The notes beneath the pieces were generated by a model. The model was not told where the DNA came from. It did no database searches and saw only the letters and a program-made list of their open reading frames with translations. Of a stretch of 64,000 bases of DNA, positions 27,070 to 37,166 are shown in pieces. The DNA lies in contig NZ_JAVHUY010000037.1 in the NCBI RefSeq assembly GCF_031085175.1, forward strand, positions 36,681 through 100,680, read 5' to 3'. The stretch comes from Phytohabitans maris. Lineage in GTDB: Bacteria; Actinomycetota; Actinomycetes; Mycobacteriales; Micromonosporaceae. Each line of letters starts with the position of its first letter. The stretch's first letter is position 1. A program made the translations under genes and the position numbers.

Positions 27070-30000
27070 TCAGATCCGGCTCCGGCCACGGCCAGTCCGA
27101 AGACCTAAAGCTTCTCCTGGCGATGACCCGGGTATCTGCCTCAGGCATCTCCGACTGGAGCGCCCTACCGTCTGGTGCTGGCCGTCTGCCGCCGCTCCGG
27201 CTGTCTGCTCGGTGAGGCGGTGATGCTGGGCGGCCTCGGCACGGTGCCCGGTCGACGGGTCCTTACCGGACAGCGCGGCGGATGCGCTCGTCGACGCGGC
27301 GGTTTCGTTGAGTTCCGCGAAGTGCCGGGCAGCGTCGGGGTTTCGTCGGAGCAGGCGGGCCACCACGGCGGCCGGCTCTCCCTCCAGGGTGGCCATCCAG
27401 GCCCGGATGTGTCGTTGTGGCGTCCACTGGTCCCAGCGCGCGTCCCACGCGAGGAGCACATCGACGGTCTCCTCTAGCAGGTCGAGGTCGCCGTGGTCGG
27501 CCGCCCACACCTCGATCCAGTGCAACCACGTAGTGATCCGGGCAGCCTCCTCCCAGGACAGATCGCCCCCGAGGTGCTCCCTCATCGCGTGCACGACTTC
27601 GATGGCCCGCGGAGGGTCGGCCGTCACAGCGGCGTGCACCGCGTCGAAGTCGAGCCGGGCGAGCACGTCGCAGTAGAGGTCGGCGTCGTTGGGGCTCCGG
27701 GCGGCCAGCGCGAACAGCTTGGCGGCGGCCGCTGCGTCACCCTGGTTGGCGGCCACCATCAACTGCGCCGCGGCGTCGCCGCCACCGGGCTGGTCGTGGT
27801 CGAACTCCTGCCTGATCAGTTCGAGCAGGTCGTCGACAGTGGCCGGCCGACGGGCCGGATCGAGGAGGGTGGCCTCCTTGGCCACGTGGCGCCACGGTCC
27901 GTCCACAGGCAGCAGGGGTGTGTTCGCCTGCGGCCGCACACCCCGCAGGGCCCAACCGATGATCTGCCCGATGCTGTAAATATCGGCTTGCGGACCAGCC
28001 TGGTGCGCGTCGACCGACAGCTCGGGCGCGGCGAACCCCTCGGTGCCGAGCATGGCACCGATGCGGGTGCGGTCGGGGTTCGTCGTCTGCCCCCGCGGCC
28101 GCCGCCCGTAGCCCCAGTCGCCCACGGTCCAGACCCCGTCGCGGCGCAGCAGGTTGCCGGGCTTGAGATCCCGGTGGATCCAGCCGAGCGCGTGCGCGGG
28201 CCGCAGTGCTTCGCAGATCGCGGTCACGAGCTGCCGCAGCGCCTCCGGACGGCTCAGCTCCGCTTGGACGGTGGCCGCGCTCTCCTGCGCCAGCGGCATC
28301 ACGAACCACTCGTATTTGTCGCTGTGATCCAGGACCGCCATCACGTGCGGGTTGTCCCCGAGCGCGCGGGCCACATCGATCTCTCGCTTCATCCGCGCGA
28401 CCGCATCCGGCGCGGTCGAGCGAAGCCTCTTGAAGGCGACGAACACGCCCGACGGCTTGTGCCTGGCCCGGAAGACCTCGGCCTGGCCGCCGTCGTCGAT
28501 CGGGCGCGGCTCGAGAGCGTAGTCCCGGCGCTCCCCTCGAGCGGCGAGCCGGACAGCGTCGTACGGGTCCATTGATCCTCCCGCTGCCACCGTCGCCTGG
28601 CTCTGCGGCGTCGCGGCTGTCGTACTGGTTGGTGGGCGCAGGCCAGGCAGGCGGATGAGCACCGGCCACGGATCTCGCGGACCGTGACGGGCGCCGTAGA
28701 CGTCGCCCAGCAGGTAGCCGGTGCCGTCCGGTGCCACACACAACCCGCTCACCAAGTTGACGGTGAGGTCGGCGAGCAGCTCGTTGGAGCGGGCACGCAC
28801 GTCCGTCCGCACAACTGTCACACCCAAGCCGGTCGAGTTGCCGGCCGCCGTGATCACTCGGTGGCCGTCGACCACGAGCAGGTGGGCTCTGTAGTCATGG
28901 ACGGACGGGATCCAGTCGTCCCGGCTGGCGCGTGAGCTGCGGTTGAGGTCGATGACAGTGGAGTTGCTGGCCGCCGCCAGGAAGAACTTCCGCCCCGCCA
29001 GCCAACCCGCGGTGTGGATGCCGGCGTTGAACTCGATGTCGTAGCGGTGCTGGCCACCCACCCGGTCGCTGATCCGGGTCAACGCCAGCGTGCCCCGACC
29101 CGCACCGAAGGTAGGCCCGCTCCCGCTCACCACCCACGCCTCTCCGTCGGGCCCGGCCAGTACGTGCACGTTGCCGGTGAAGCCACCGGCGACCGCCTCC
29201 AACCAGTCGCCCGTCACCCGCACCACGGCGCCGTTGCACACCGCCAGAACCGACCCGTCCGGCATGACCACCGGCTCGTTGACACAACCGGCGAGCCTCA
29301 TGATCCACGACGTCGAACCGCGCGCGGTGTCCAGCTCGACCAGGCCGTGCTCTGTCAACACCACGAGGCGATCCACGTCGAGTGCCGCGATACCCGAGAT
29401 CGGCGGCCACCCGTCCTCCTCGCCGACCAACGCCAGCGTGGCCGGGACGCCGTTGTAGGAGTCCTTGAAGACCGGCCACGGCGGCGGCAGCAGATCCGGC
29501 GTGGCCATCCGCGGACAGGTGGACGCGTCGTCCACGGTGAGCATCCGCGCCAGCGGGGCGTACCCGACACCGTCGACGAAGGCGGCCCGCGCCGCGACCG
29601 CTAGCAGATCCGACACCGACACGAGGCCGCACAGGGCCGCTTCGACGTGCGTGCGATCCCACAACAGGACAGAGCCGTCCATCCCGGCGGGCGTCGACGA
29701 CTCGTAGCCCGACATGGACAGCACCATGACGGCGCCGTCTTCCGCGCGGGAGCGGATCGATCCTATAAAGTCGGCGGTCCCCGCACCGTCCATCGCCCGT
29801 TCGCCCCAGGTCAGCCCCATCAGGTACGGACGACCGTCGAACCTGAACGCAACCGCGGGCACGTCCGGGAGCCGCAGCACCGCGTCGACGCCCGACTCCT
29901 CAAGCAGATGTACGACCATGCCGGCGAGTTGCCGCGTGCGCTCCGCCGACGGCTCCTCGGCCTGAAGCTCGCCGTACGCGGCCAGCGAAGCGAGGACCCG

Positions 30001-30075
30001 GTTGTCGAAGATCGCTTCCACGCCTGCCCACCCGTCGGAAATTCCCGCGGGCACCCTCCGCCGCGCGGGCCCCAT
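27070..30075 (-). CDS. chimeric protein: REase-like N-domain, beta-propeller-like region, Ser/Thr protein kinase
   Basis: About 1001 aa. Residues about 15-110 resemble a restriction-endonuclease-like fold (GRPYLMGLTWGERAM, SIRSRAEDGAVMVLSMSGY) but the catalytic E-x-K is not visible. About 150-480 is rich in short beta repeats (LDVDRLVVLTEHGLVELDT, VLAGPDGEAWVVSGSG), propeller-like. From about 518 follows a Hanks-type kinase: IDDGGQAEVFRARH glycine loop, VAFKRL, HRDLKPGN, and DWG in place of DFG; then a helical tail. An internal ATG at 28572 (MDPYDAVRLAARGERR) has GGGAGG 4 nt upstream and could make a free kinase of about 500 aa. The start at 30075 is chosen where protein-like sequence begins; the frame is open to 30264. 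It lies upstream of, and reads toward, gajA. Confidence 0.75.
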   Translation of the reverse strand: MGPARRRVPAGISDGWAGVEAIFDNRVLASLAAYGELQAEEPSAERTRQLAGMVVHLLEESGVDAVLRLPDVPAVAFRFDGRPYLMGLTWGERAMDGAGTADFIGSIRSRAEDGAVMVLSMSGYESSTPAGMDGSVLLWDRTHVEAALCGLVSVSDLLAVAARAAFVDGVGYAPLARMLTVDDASTCPRMATPDLLPPPWPVFKDSYNGVPATLALVGEEDGWPPISGIAALDVDRLVVLTEHGLVELDTARGSTSWIMRLAGCVNEPVVMPDGSVLAVCNGAVVRVTGDWLEAVAGGFTGNVHVLAGPDGEAWVVSGSGPTFGAGRGTLALTRISDRVGGQHRYDIEFNAGIHTAGWLAGRKFFLAAASNSTVIDLNRSSRASRDDWIPSVHDYRAHLLVVDGHRVITAAGNSTGLGVTVVRTDVRARSNELLADLTVNLVSGLCVAPDGTGYLLGDVYGARHGPRDPWPVLIRLPGLRPPTSTTAATPQSQATVAAGGSMDPYDAVRLAARGERRDYALEPRPIDDGGQAEVFRARHKPSGVFVAFKRLRSTAPDAVARMKREIDVARALGDNPHVMAVLDHSDKYEWFVMPLAQESAATVQAELSRPEALRQLVTAICEALRPAHALGWIHRDLKPGNLLRRDGVWTVGDWGYGRRPRGQTTNPDRTRIGAMLGTEGFAAPELSVDAHQAGPQADIYSIGQIIGWALRGVRPQANTPLLPVDGPWRHVAKEATLLDPARRPATVDDLLELIRQEFDHDQPGGGDAAAQLMVAANQGDAAAAAKLFALAARSPNDADLYCDVLARLDFDAVHAAVTADPPRAIEVVHAMREHLGGDLSWEEAARITTWLHWIEVWAADHGDLDLLEETVDVLLAWDARWDQWTPQRHIRAWMATLEGEPAAVVARLLRRNPDAARHFAELNETAASTSASAALSGKDPSTGHRAEAAQHHRLTEQTAGAAADGQHQTVGRSSRRCLRQIPGSSPGEALGLRTGRGRSRI

Positions 30076-30287
30076 TTTGCCACTGCAGGTTCGCAGGTGC
30101 CTGAACGGCTCGGGTGCGGGAACCGTATCGGCGTACGGCTTGTGTAGGACGTTGCCGGCGCAGGGTCCGATAGTTGGGGGACTATGAACATGAAAAGCAG
30201 TCGGCAGGTTCTCATGATTTAAGCCGCGAAATGAGATACCCCGGCGCTGCGGGACAAGCCGCACTGGGAAGCCGAAGGGTCGTGAGG

Positions 30288-30806
30288 TCAGACCATAAGG
30301 TCATCTGATCGTCGCCTGAGCAGGTCATAGTCGGCCCTTGCGTCGTCGACATGTATTGAGGAATCAAACCAGCTGAGATCTGCTGTTCGCCTCCGCCCTG
30401 TGGGTCGCCACTGATCGTGCCACGGATGATCGGTGGTGAGTATGATTGGCTCGTCCACGTCGGGGAACTGGTCCGCCGTGATGTCGAGGAGTAGTCCTCT
30501 CAGCTCCAGCCACGCGTGCGTGCGGTACGGGTCATGTCGATCGGCCTGACGGAGGTCCCAGTGACCGAGCTTTGAGTCGATTAGATATTGACCCAGCAGT
30601 TCGCAAGTGTCGCCGCATGCCCCGAGTGGGAATTTGGCAAGGGATCTCAGGCGGTAATCTCGTTGTTCGAGTGCGAGTCGAAATGCGCGTGCCGCACTCT
30701 TGACCGCGTTGACAAAGTGGCTCGGATGAGGAGTTTGCACCTCGTCAGGGTACTTGCTGGTATGCCGTTGCGGGATTACGGCTGGAAGGCCATACCATGC
30801 CGGCAT
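30288..30806 (-). CDS. transglutaminase-like cysteine peptidase-fold protein
   Basis: About 172 aa. PLGACGDTCELLGQYL supplies a Cys at the start of a helix, THAWLELRGLLLDITADQF supplies His and Asp, giving the Cys-His-Asp order of papain/transglutaminase folds. Small proteins of this kind with HAW and DITADQF are common in bacteria and phages but have no agreed function. The start is uncertain (ATG 30806 chosen; no clear ribosome binding site). It is not closely coupled to its neighbours. Confidence 0.55.
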   Translation of the reverse strand: MPAWYGLPAVIPQRHTSKYPDEVQTPHPSHFVNAVKSAARAFRLALEQRDYRLRSLAKFPLGACGDTCELLGQYLIDSKLGHWDLRQADRHDPYRTHAWLELRGLLLDITADQFPDVDEPIILTTDHPWHDQWRPTGRRRTADLSWFDSSIHVDDARADYDLLRRRSDDLMV

Positions 30807-31209
30807 TTGCCGGCGAAGTGTCCTGCGCGGCTCAGGGTGCGGGCAATCGTGTTTGTTGCTGCTGGAGTTGCCGTACCGGGTACGCCGTGAGCTGCCGGAG
30901 GTATGCGACTGAAGGATGGCCCGGTGCGGACCCGGCCGTACTGGGTGGGCGACAGCGGCGGACCTCTGATGGCCGCCGCCGGCCAAGGCTTGGAAGGCGT
31001 CGTCGCCAAACGTCTGGAGTCGCCGCCACCACCGAAGTCATCATCTGCGGGCAGGAAACCCGGCGCTGGTTGCTCCGCGCCGGCATCGCGCACTGCTGCT
31101 CGGCGCCTACGACGACGTTGCGGCCGAATGCGCGCGGCGTGAGCTCCGGGCCGGAGCGTGGGCCGCGCATCGCCTCCGAGAGTGGGTTGCTGTTCCGATC
31201 TTCTGGCGG
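30807..31209. other. 403-bp intergenic region without a recognisable gene
   Basis: Frames in this stretch are Arg/Pro-rich and show no family resemblance. It separates two minus-strand genes and presumably holds the promoter of the transglutaminase-like gene and the 3' end of the NB-ARC transcript. Confidence 0.4.
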
Positions 31210-33606
31210 CTACCTGTTTGTGCGATCTAGCTGGTCGATCGCGGCTTGGGTGGCGGCGGTGTCGGGATGTTGGTGGCCGAGGACTTGCTTCTGGAGGGTG
31301 TGAATTGCGCGGTACTGGGCATAGAGTTCGTCTGGCTCGCGCGTGCCACGCTGGGCCTGTGTTTGGGTAAGGCGGCACCAGGTACGGAGGGTGAATGGGT
31401 GCTCTTCGCCCAAGATTTGTCGTCGACCGGCCAGCACGGCGTGGAACTCAGTCTCGGCCTGCTCGTACTGTTCCTGTTCGGCGAGGACCTCGGCGAGGCT
31501 GCTTCGTGTGCGAAGGGTGTCTGGGTGGTCGATGCCGGGCAGGCGTTCGAGGACGGCTAGTACGCTGCGGAACTCCATTTCGGCTTCTGCGAGCGCTCCA
31601 CGTCGCATGAGCACCTCGGCGAGCATGTGTCGGGTGCGCAGGCTGTGGGGATGCTCGATGCCTTCGACCTGTTCGCGGATCGGACGCAACGTGCGCAGCT
31701 CGGTCTCGGCCTGTGCGTATTTTCCTTGCAGGTACATCGTCACGGCCAGGTTGTGTCGGGTGGACAGGGTTTCCGGGTGTTGGTTGCCCAGTAGTCGTAG
31801 CCGTCCGACGAGCGCGGTGCGGTAGTTGGCCTCGGCCTGTTCGTGTAGTCCCAGCTCGAGCAGCGCCATACCGAGGTGGTGTCGGGCCTTGAAGATGATG
31901 GGATGGTCGCTGGGCAGGTGGGTGACGGCGACGTTCAACGCGGCGGTGGCCAAGGCGTGCGCGGTCTGGAAGTCGCCGGCGCGGCACAGCCCCAGCACCG
32001 TAAGGTCGGCGGCGTTGACGAGCCTCGCACGGTCTGCTCGCGGTAGGTGTGCGACGTGGTGGGACAGGGCGTGGGTCAGGTGCGGGGCCACCGTCGGCCA
32101 CCAGCCGAACTGGTTCGGGTCGTGGGGATCGCGGTCCTTGGTGGCCTCGGCCAGCAGAGCAGCCACTGTCTTGCGAACCGCGCGGGCAGCTGTGGATCCC
32201 TCGGTCAGCCAGGCCGCGCTCACGTCATGAACCAGCGGATGGGTGGCAAGGCAGGCCGCCTCCGCTGCCGTCGGATTGGTTTCGATCAGGTCGATCAGGC
32301 CGAGGTCACACAATGCCGTCACCGTGCGCTGGTGCAACTCCTTGCCGTAGCGCGTAGATGGGCACAGCCTCGCTACTGCACGGGCCGTGATCGCCGCGAC
32401 CGTCCTTCGACTTGGTGGACTGTCGACGGCCCAGTGGCGTAACGCTGGGCTGCCGAACAGGGCCGGCCCGTCGAGCGCGCCCACGGGTATCGGTGCGGCG
32501 GCAAACCCACCCAATAGGCGCATCAACAGGCGCGCCTGCGGCAGCCCCTGCCTGGCAAGCAGATCCAGCGATACATCCCATGTGCTGACCACAACATCTC
32601 TGCGGGCGGACGCGCACGAGCCGACCACTGCCTCCTTGAACTTGACATCGATGATGCCCAGGTAGTCGGCGAAGGTGCGTACCCGCTCCAGCCGAGCCCG
32701 CGTCGAGTCCAGATAGCGGCCCGCTGCGCGCAGCGCCAATGGCAGCCCACCAAGCCGCGCCGCCAACTTCCGGGCGTCGTCCGGCGTGCCGGCCTGCGGC
32801 GCGATGTCACGCAACACTCGCCCGCCGTCGTCGTCACTCAGGAGACCGACTCGGTGCAGGACAGTTTGTGCACCCCATACGTCTGGGGCGGCGAGCCGGG
32901 TGGTTACCAGCACCAGCCCACGCCGCGAGCCGCGCACCAGCCCGGTGCCGTCGCCGACACCGGCTGTGTCAGCAGCCAGCAGCTGCGGCTCGTCGGCGTT
33001 GTCGACGACCATCAGCCACCGATGCGGCGACACCTCCAGACGCCGCCAGATCAGATCGACAAGGCTCCCAGTCCCTGCGCCGGCCTGCCGGATTTTCGCG
33101 AGCGGGACACCGACATCCACCGCCAGAGCCACCAAGGCCGTCGCCAGCGTCGCCTCGTCCCGCGCGCTGATCCACCACACCCGGTCCAGGACGGTCGCCC
33201 GTTGCGCGACGGTCAACGCGATCGTGGTTTTACCGCAACCGCCCAGCCCGCACAGGACGTGGACTCGCCCATCCGGCGCGTCGACTAGCTCGGCCAACGC
33301 CGCGACGAGCCCGTCGCGGCCGCGGATGTGTGGCGGCAACAGCCCCACCGGAGCAGCCAGCGACCGCTGCGGCCGACGGACAACCGCAAAGCCTGCACTG
33401 TCAGACCGACCCGCGACGGCAACCGCCCGGTCATCACGGGCCCGCCATGCCTCGACGCCCACCCAGCCCCCGGCAAGGACAACCAGCCCGGCTCCCACCG
33501 GCCAGGTTATGCCGGCCGTGGCCAGGTTAGTTAAGAACCCGGCCAGGATGGCCAATACCGTCGACACCCCAGCCGCAAATCCACGTCGGGCAAACCTCGG
33601 TTCCAT
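31210..33606 (-). CDS. membrane-anchored NB-ARC (STAND) ATPase with TPR repeats
   Basis: About 798 aa. Two membrane segments near the N-terminus (GVSTVLAILAGFLTNLATAG and PVGAGLVVLAGGWVGVEAW). An NB-ARC ATPase follows with Walker A CGLGGCGKTTIAL, Walker B RWLMVVDNAD, VLVTTRL (sensor) and GGLPLALRAAGRYL (GLPL motif). The C-terminal third has 42-residue kinesin-light-chain-type TPRs, each with an H-P-x-T/S-L turn (QHPETLSTRHNLA, EHPHSLRTRHMLA, DHPDTLRTRSSLA). STAND proteins are switches that oligomerize upon ligand sensing, and many act in defence. Start ATG 33606 has GGTGGGG 5 nt upstream; the frame is open to 34038 but without support. Confidence 0.85.
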   Translation of the reverse strand: MEPRFARRGFAAGVSTVLAILAGFLTNLATAGITWPVGAGLVVLAGGWVGVEAWRARDDRAVAVAGRSDSAGFAVVRRPQRSLAAPVGLLPPHIRGRDGLVAALAELVDAPDGRVHVLCGLGGCGKTTIALTVAQRATVLDRVWWISARDEATLATALVALAVDVGVPLAKIRQAGAGTGSLVDLIWRRLEVSPHRWLMVVDNADEPQLLAADTAGVGDGTGLVRGSRRGLVLVTTRLAAPDVWGAQTVLHRVGLLSDDDGGRVLRDIAPQAGTPDDARKLAARLGGLPLALRAAGRYLDSTRARLERVRTFADYLGIIDVKFKEAVVGSCASARRDVVVSTWDVSLDLLARQGLPQARLLMRLLGGFAAAPIPVGALDGPALFGSPALRHWAVDSPPSRRTVAAITARAVARLCPSTRYGKELHQRTVTALCDLGLIDLIETNPTAAEAACLATHPLVHDVSAAWLTEGSTAARAVRKTVAALLAEATKDRDPHDPNQFGWWPTVAPHLTHALSHHVAHLPRADRARLVNAADLTVLGLCRAGDFQTAHALATAALNVAVTHLPSDHPIIFKARHHLGMALLELGLHEQAEANYRTALVGRLRLLGNQHPETLSTRHNLAVTMYLQGKYAQAETELRTLRPIREQVEGIEHPHSLRTRHMLAEVLMRRGALAEAEMEFRSVLAVLERLPGIDHPDTLRTRSSLAEVLAEQEQYEQAETEFHAVLAGRRQILGEEHPFTLRTWCRLTQTQAQRGTREPDELYAQYRAIHTLQKQVLGHQHPDTAATQAAIDQLDRTNR

Positions 33607-34445
33607 CGCAACCCCACCGGCGTCACTGCGAACAACCCTGACTGATACCCCGCGAAACGCAACGATATCGAACGGCACCCAACTGAGAGCGACCGCCGAT
33701 GCCATCACTGCCTTCCTCAGACACACACCTGGTCCGACACGACAGAGGCGACGGTCTCTAACCTCCGCGCGAACCATAGTGGCCCCGGGCGGGGCTTCAT
33801 GAGCACTGAAATGGAGTGTGATCCCCGGCAGATCAGATGCCGCAACCGAACTCTGTCGCCTCATCACAAGCAATTTCATTGTCGCCATAGGACTGCCACG
33901 CTGGGGGTTTGTCATGATCCTGTAAGCCGGGTGTAACCAACGAACCGTTACGGGGCAGACTTCGATGGCTCGACCATGTAACCTCTCACCGCAAGACAAC
34001 TGATATTTGATCAAGAAATGACTGTACGCTGATGACATGGTGGGTTGCTGGCCGCAGAGGAGGAAGTCAGGGTCCTGCTCGATGGTGCTGCGACACGGCG
34101 ATGGGCGTTTGATCAGCTGGTCGAGAGCCTGAAGTCAGCTGCCGCTGCTTGCCATCGCCGTAGTGCTCCCGGAGCGGATTCGAGATCCCTCTGAATCCAA
34201 CTCGGCGCGGATCCGGTGTTGACCAGCGCAATTCGACTTGCTGGTCTCGGATCGAATGGTTGGGCGCTAGGCCGTGGTGGGGTTTGAATCGCCGAGCGAC
34301 CGGTCTCGTCCGACATCGCAGGACCACGCGGGTTTGCCTGCCAGATGGCGAGATCAATCTTTGCGCAGTTTCCTCGGCTGGAACATCGAGCGGTCCCGGC
34401 GGGACCGTCTGGTTTCCGGCTGGCCGACAAAGAATACGAGGGATC
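33607..34445. other. 839-bp divergent intergenic region
   Basis: It lies between the divergent NB-ARC and periplasmic-binding-like genes. No gene is supported. An AT-rich stretch around 34000-34030 with a TTGATCAA palindrome (34007-34014) is a possible promoter or operator. Confidence 0.45.
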
Positions 34446-37166
34446 GTGGAACTTGTCTTCGCGCATGCCGACCGGCTTTTCGCGCTGTTGGGCAGACTTG
34501 TGCGTCGCCCGAGGAAAGGCGAGTTGCCAGGTGAGGTGCGGGACCGGGACGGCATTCCCGTTCTGATTCTCATCGGCGACCATCAGGATGTGCTTGCCGA
34601 GCAGGTCGGCCAGGCGCTAAATACGGCCCAGCCGCGGCACGTCCCGTACGAGTCAATCAACATGGACGAGATGTGGAGCCAGGTAGTCACCGAACGTGCC
34701 GACCTGACGCCGGAGTGGCAGCGAGCCGAGTTGTGCCGACGAACGCTGGTGCGCCTCGCTATGGAGTTCTCCTCAGCCCATCACGGACGTGACCTGCCGG
34801 TGCGTTTCCGGCGGTTCGGACTGGTCAACTGGCTGCTTGAGATGACGCACACGGGCGAGGAACCAAACTCCCGGCACGCCCAGGACATGCTCCGTCGGCT
34901 GCGTGACCGCGAGATCCAGCGCAGACCACTGTTCGGATTCTTGCGCAGCCCGAGCACCGAGGTGACCCTTCAGGGGCAGGTGCCCTGGTGGGCGTATCTG
35001 CTCGGGCTGCACATCATACCGCTGGTGCTGTTACGGGCTTGGCGCGTGCTTGGCAGCGAGTACCGGTGGCTGTTGCGTCAGCCGCACATGGCGCCGGCCG
35101 ATCCGGGAACCTTCGTCGGCTTCGCGTTGCGGCTCACCCAGCCCCGCTGGGGGCGCGAAGATCCAGCCCAGGTCAGCAAGTTGATGATCAATGCCTTTCT
35201 GGAGGATCTGCGGGTTGCCTACCTGCGTCGGCTCTGGCGTCGACGCGCCCACCGGCGTACCGCCTACTGCGTCGCGTTCCTGAAGGGCGTGAGCACGGCC
35301 AACAGCGGCCGGGCCCTGGTGCGTTCGTTTGTCGAGGTACGCAACGAGACCGGAGCCTTCGATCCTCTGCTGATCATGACAAGTTGCACGGAGGCCGAAC
35401 ACAAGCACGAACGGGTGCGAAGGCTGAACGATGAACTAGGCCCGTACGAGGCGTGGTGCGAGCGTCTGCGAAGCGCGGGGCACAGTCGTGGTCCTGAATT
35501 TTGGTACCTGCCGGTGCAGGTACACGCACCACTGCCGGATGAGCACCCTGACCTCGAGGCGCAGAAGGAACGCACGACCGCCGCCGGCCGGCTCACGGTG
35601 GGCCCACCGCCGGTCTGGGCAAGCCGCGGCGCCGCGGTGGCCGCCGCCGCCGTCGTTCTCGCGCTGGCCGGCGGCGGAGTCGCCTACGCGATCAACGCCG
35701 TACACAACTGGCAGGAGCGGCACTGCGGCCTGAGCCGTTCCGATCCCGACGCTGCCACGCTTCAACGACAGTCGACGGGCGAGTGCGTCGGCGTCGCCCC
35801 GCACGGGTACGCCTTCGGCAGTAGTGACGAGCGTCTGCAGATGACGCTCGAGACCATAGCCAACCAGAACGAGGAGGCTGACCGGATCCACCGCGACGCC
35901 CCCGAACGGCCCGTCGTCACGCTCATACACGTCTCGGCGCTGCTGAACACGCCCGCCGGGGAGCCCTCAAACCCGCTGTCCTACGCACGAGAGCAACTCC
36001 AGGGCGCGGCCAGCGCTCAGCACCGGCAACTTGACCGACGCGGGGACAACGACCCAGTACTACGGATCTTCCCGGCCAGCGCCGGCTTCGGCATGCGCTT
36101 CGGCGACGTCGTGGCGCGCACGATCGAAACAATGAAGCGCGACGATCCGACGATCGTCGGGGTCACTGGCCTCGACCAGAGCCGGAAAGACACGATCACC
36201 ACCATCGCTGAACTCACTCGCGTCGGGCTCCCGATGGTCGCCACCACACTGTCCGCCGACACCCTCAGCGCCCACTCGCCCCTCTACTACCAAGTCTCAC
36301 CGCAGAACCGCCGCGAGGCCGCGGTCGCCGCCGCATACGCCCGCCACCTGAACCGAAAAGGCAAGCTGTCGGTCCAGAGCGTACGTGTCATCTACTCGGC
36401 CGACCCCACCGACGAGTACAGCAACAACCTACGAGACGACGCCCGCGATGCCTTCAAAGGTGAAGGATTCACGGTCGAGGAGCAGAGCTTCAAGCCCGAA
36501 CGCACGCTGGCCGACGTATCCGGCCACCCCGGCGCGCGAACCGTGGGCGAGAAGACCTGCGGCTACCCAGGGATTGTCTTCTTCACCGGGCGCTCCGAGG
36601 ACTTCGAGGCGATCCTCGATGCCGCCAACGACACGTGCGGGACGAAGCCGCCCGTATTTCTCGCCGGTGACGACGTAGCCCGCCTCGGCGCCGACGCATC
36701 CCGGCGTAGCCGCTTCCCCAAGATCCCATACGAGTTCCTGGACTTCACACTCGGCTCGGCGTCCTGCAAAGGTCCGAGTGATCTCTACACCACGATGAAG
36801 AAGCTCTTCCCAGAAGAGTGCGCACAGATCCCGAACACCTCGCTCGACGGGCACGCCGCCCTCGCCTTCGACGCGGTAAACCTCTACCTCAAGGCAACCG
36901 GCCGTCTACGAGACGCGGCACCGCGAATGCCCCTCACCGCTGCCGCCGTGTGGAAGGCGTTGAGCGGCATCCACGGCGACGCCGTACTCGACGGAGAGAG
37001 CGGCCACATCGACTTCGGTGGCGTCGTGGACCAGCAGATCCCGCTTGACAAGCTGATCTCCATTCAGCGCGTGCATGGAGATCAACAACCGGTGCAGATG
37101 GGCTTCTGCGGGCGCGTAGGGCAGCAGACGCAGAGTCGATGGTGTCCAGCGCTAGGGGCCGGCTGA
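34446..37166 (+). CDS. single-pass membrane protein with periplasmic-binding-protein-type ectodomain
   Basis: About 906 aa. The N-terminal 390 residues (VLILIGDHQDVLAEQVGQAL, RTAYCVAFLKGVSTANSGRA) form a cytoplasmic region of unknown fold with a hydrophobic patch (WWAYLLGLHIIPLVLL). One clear membrane helix follows (AAVAAAAVVLALAGGGVAYA). The C-terminal 480 residues resemble type I periplasmic binding proteins for amino acids: PTIVGVTGLDQSRKDTITTI, TRVGLPMVATTLSADTLSAH, YYQVSPQNRREA, GHAALAFDAVNLYL. No ABC permease or ATPase is nearby, so it is probably a sensor. GTG 34446 follows GAGGG; the longer frame upstream is not protein-like. Confidence 0.75.
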   Translation: MELVFAHADRLFALLGRLVRRPRKGELPGEVRDRDGIPVLILIGDHQDVLAEQVGQALNTAQPRHVPYESINMDEMWSQVVTERADLTPEWQRAELCRRTLVRLAMEFSSAHHGRDLPVRFRRFGLVNWLLEMTHTGEEPNSRHAQDMLRRLRDREIQRRPLFGFLRSPSTEVTLQGQVPWWAYLLGLHIIPLVLLRAWRVLGSEYRWLLRQPHMAPADPGTFVGFALRLTQPRWGREDPAQVSKLMINAFLEDLRVAYLRRLWRRRAHRRTAYCVAFLKGVSTANSGRALVRSFVEVRNETGAFDPLLIMTSCTEAEHKHERVRRLNDELGPYEAWCERLRSAGHSRGPEFWYLPVQVHAPLPDEHPDLEAQKERTTAAGRLTVGPPPVWASRGAAVAAAAVVLALAGGGVAYAINAVHNWQERHCGLSRSDPDAATLQRQSTGECVGVAPHGYAFGSSDERLQMTLETIANQNEEADRIHRDAPERPVVTLIHVSALLNTPAGEPSNPLSYAREQLQGAASAQHRQLDRRGDNDPVLRIFPASAGFGMRFGDVVARTIETMKRDDPTIVGVTGLDQSRKDTITTIAELTRVGLPMVATTLSADTLSAHSPLYYQVSPQNRREAAVAAAYARHLNRKGKLSVQSVRVIYSADPTDEYSNNLRDDARDAFKGEGFTVEEQSFKPERTLADVSGHPGARTVGEKTCGYPGIVFFTGRSEDFEAILDAANDTCGTKPPVFLAGDDVARLGADASRRSRFPKIPYEFLDFTLGSASCKGPSDLYTTMKKLFPEECAQIPNTSLDGHAALAFDAVNLYLKATGRLRDAAPRMPLTAAAVWKALSGIHGDAVLDGESGHIDFGGVVDQQIPLDKLISIQRVHGDQQPVQMGFCGRVGQQTQSRWCPALGAG

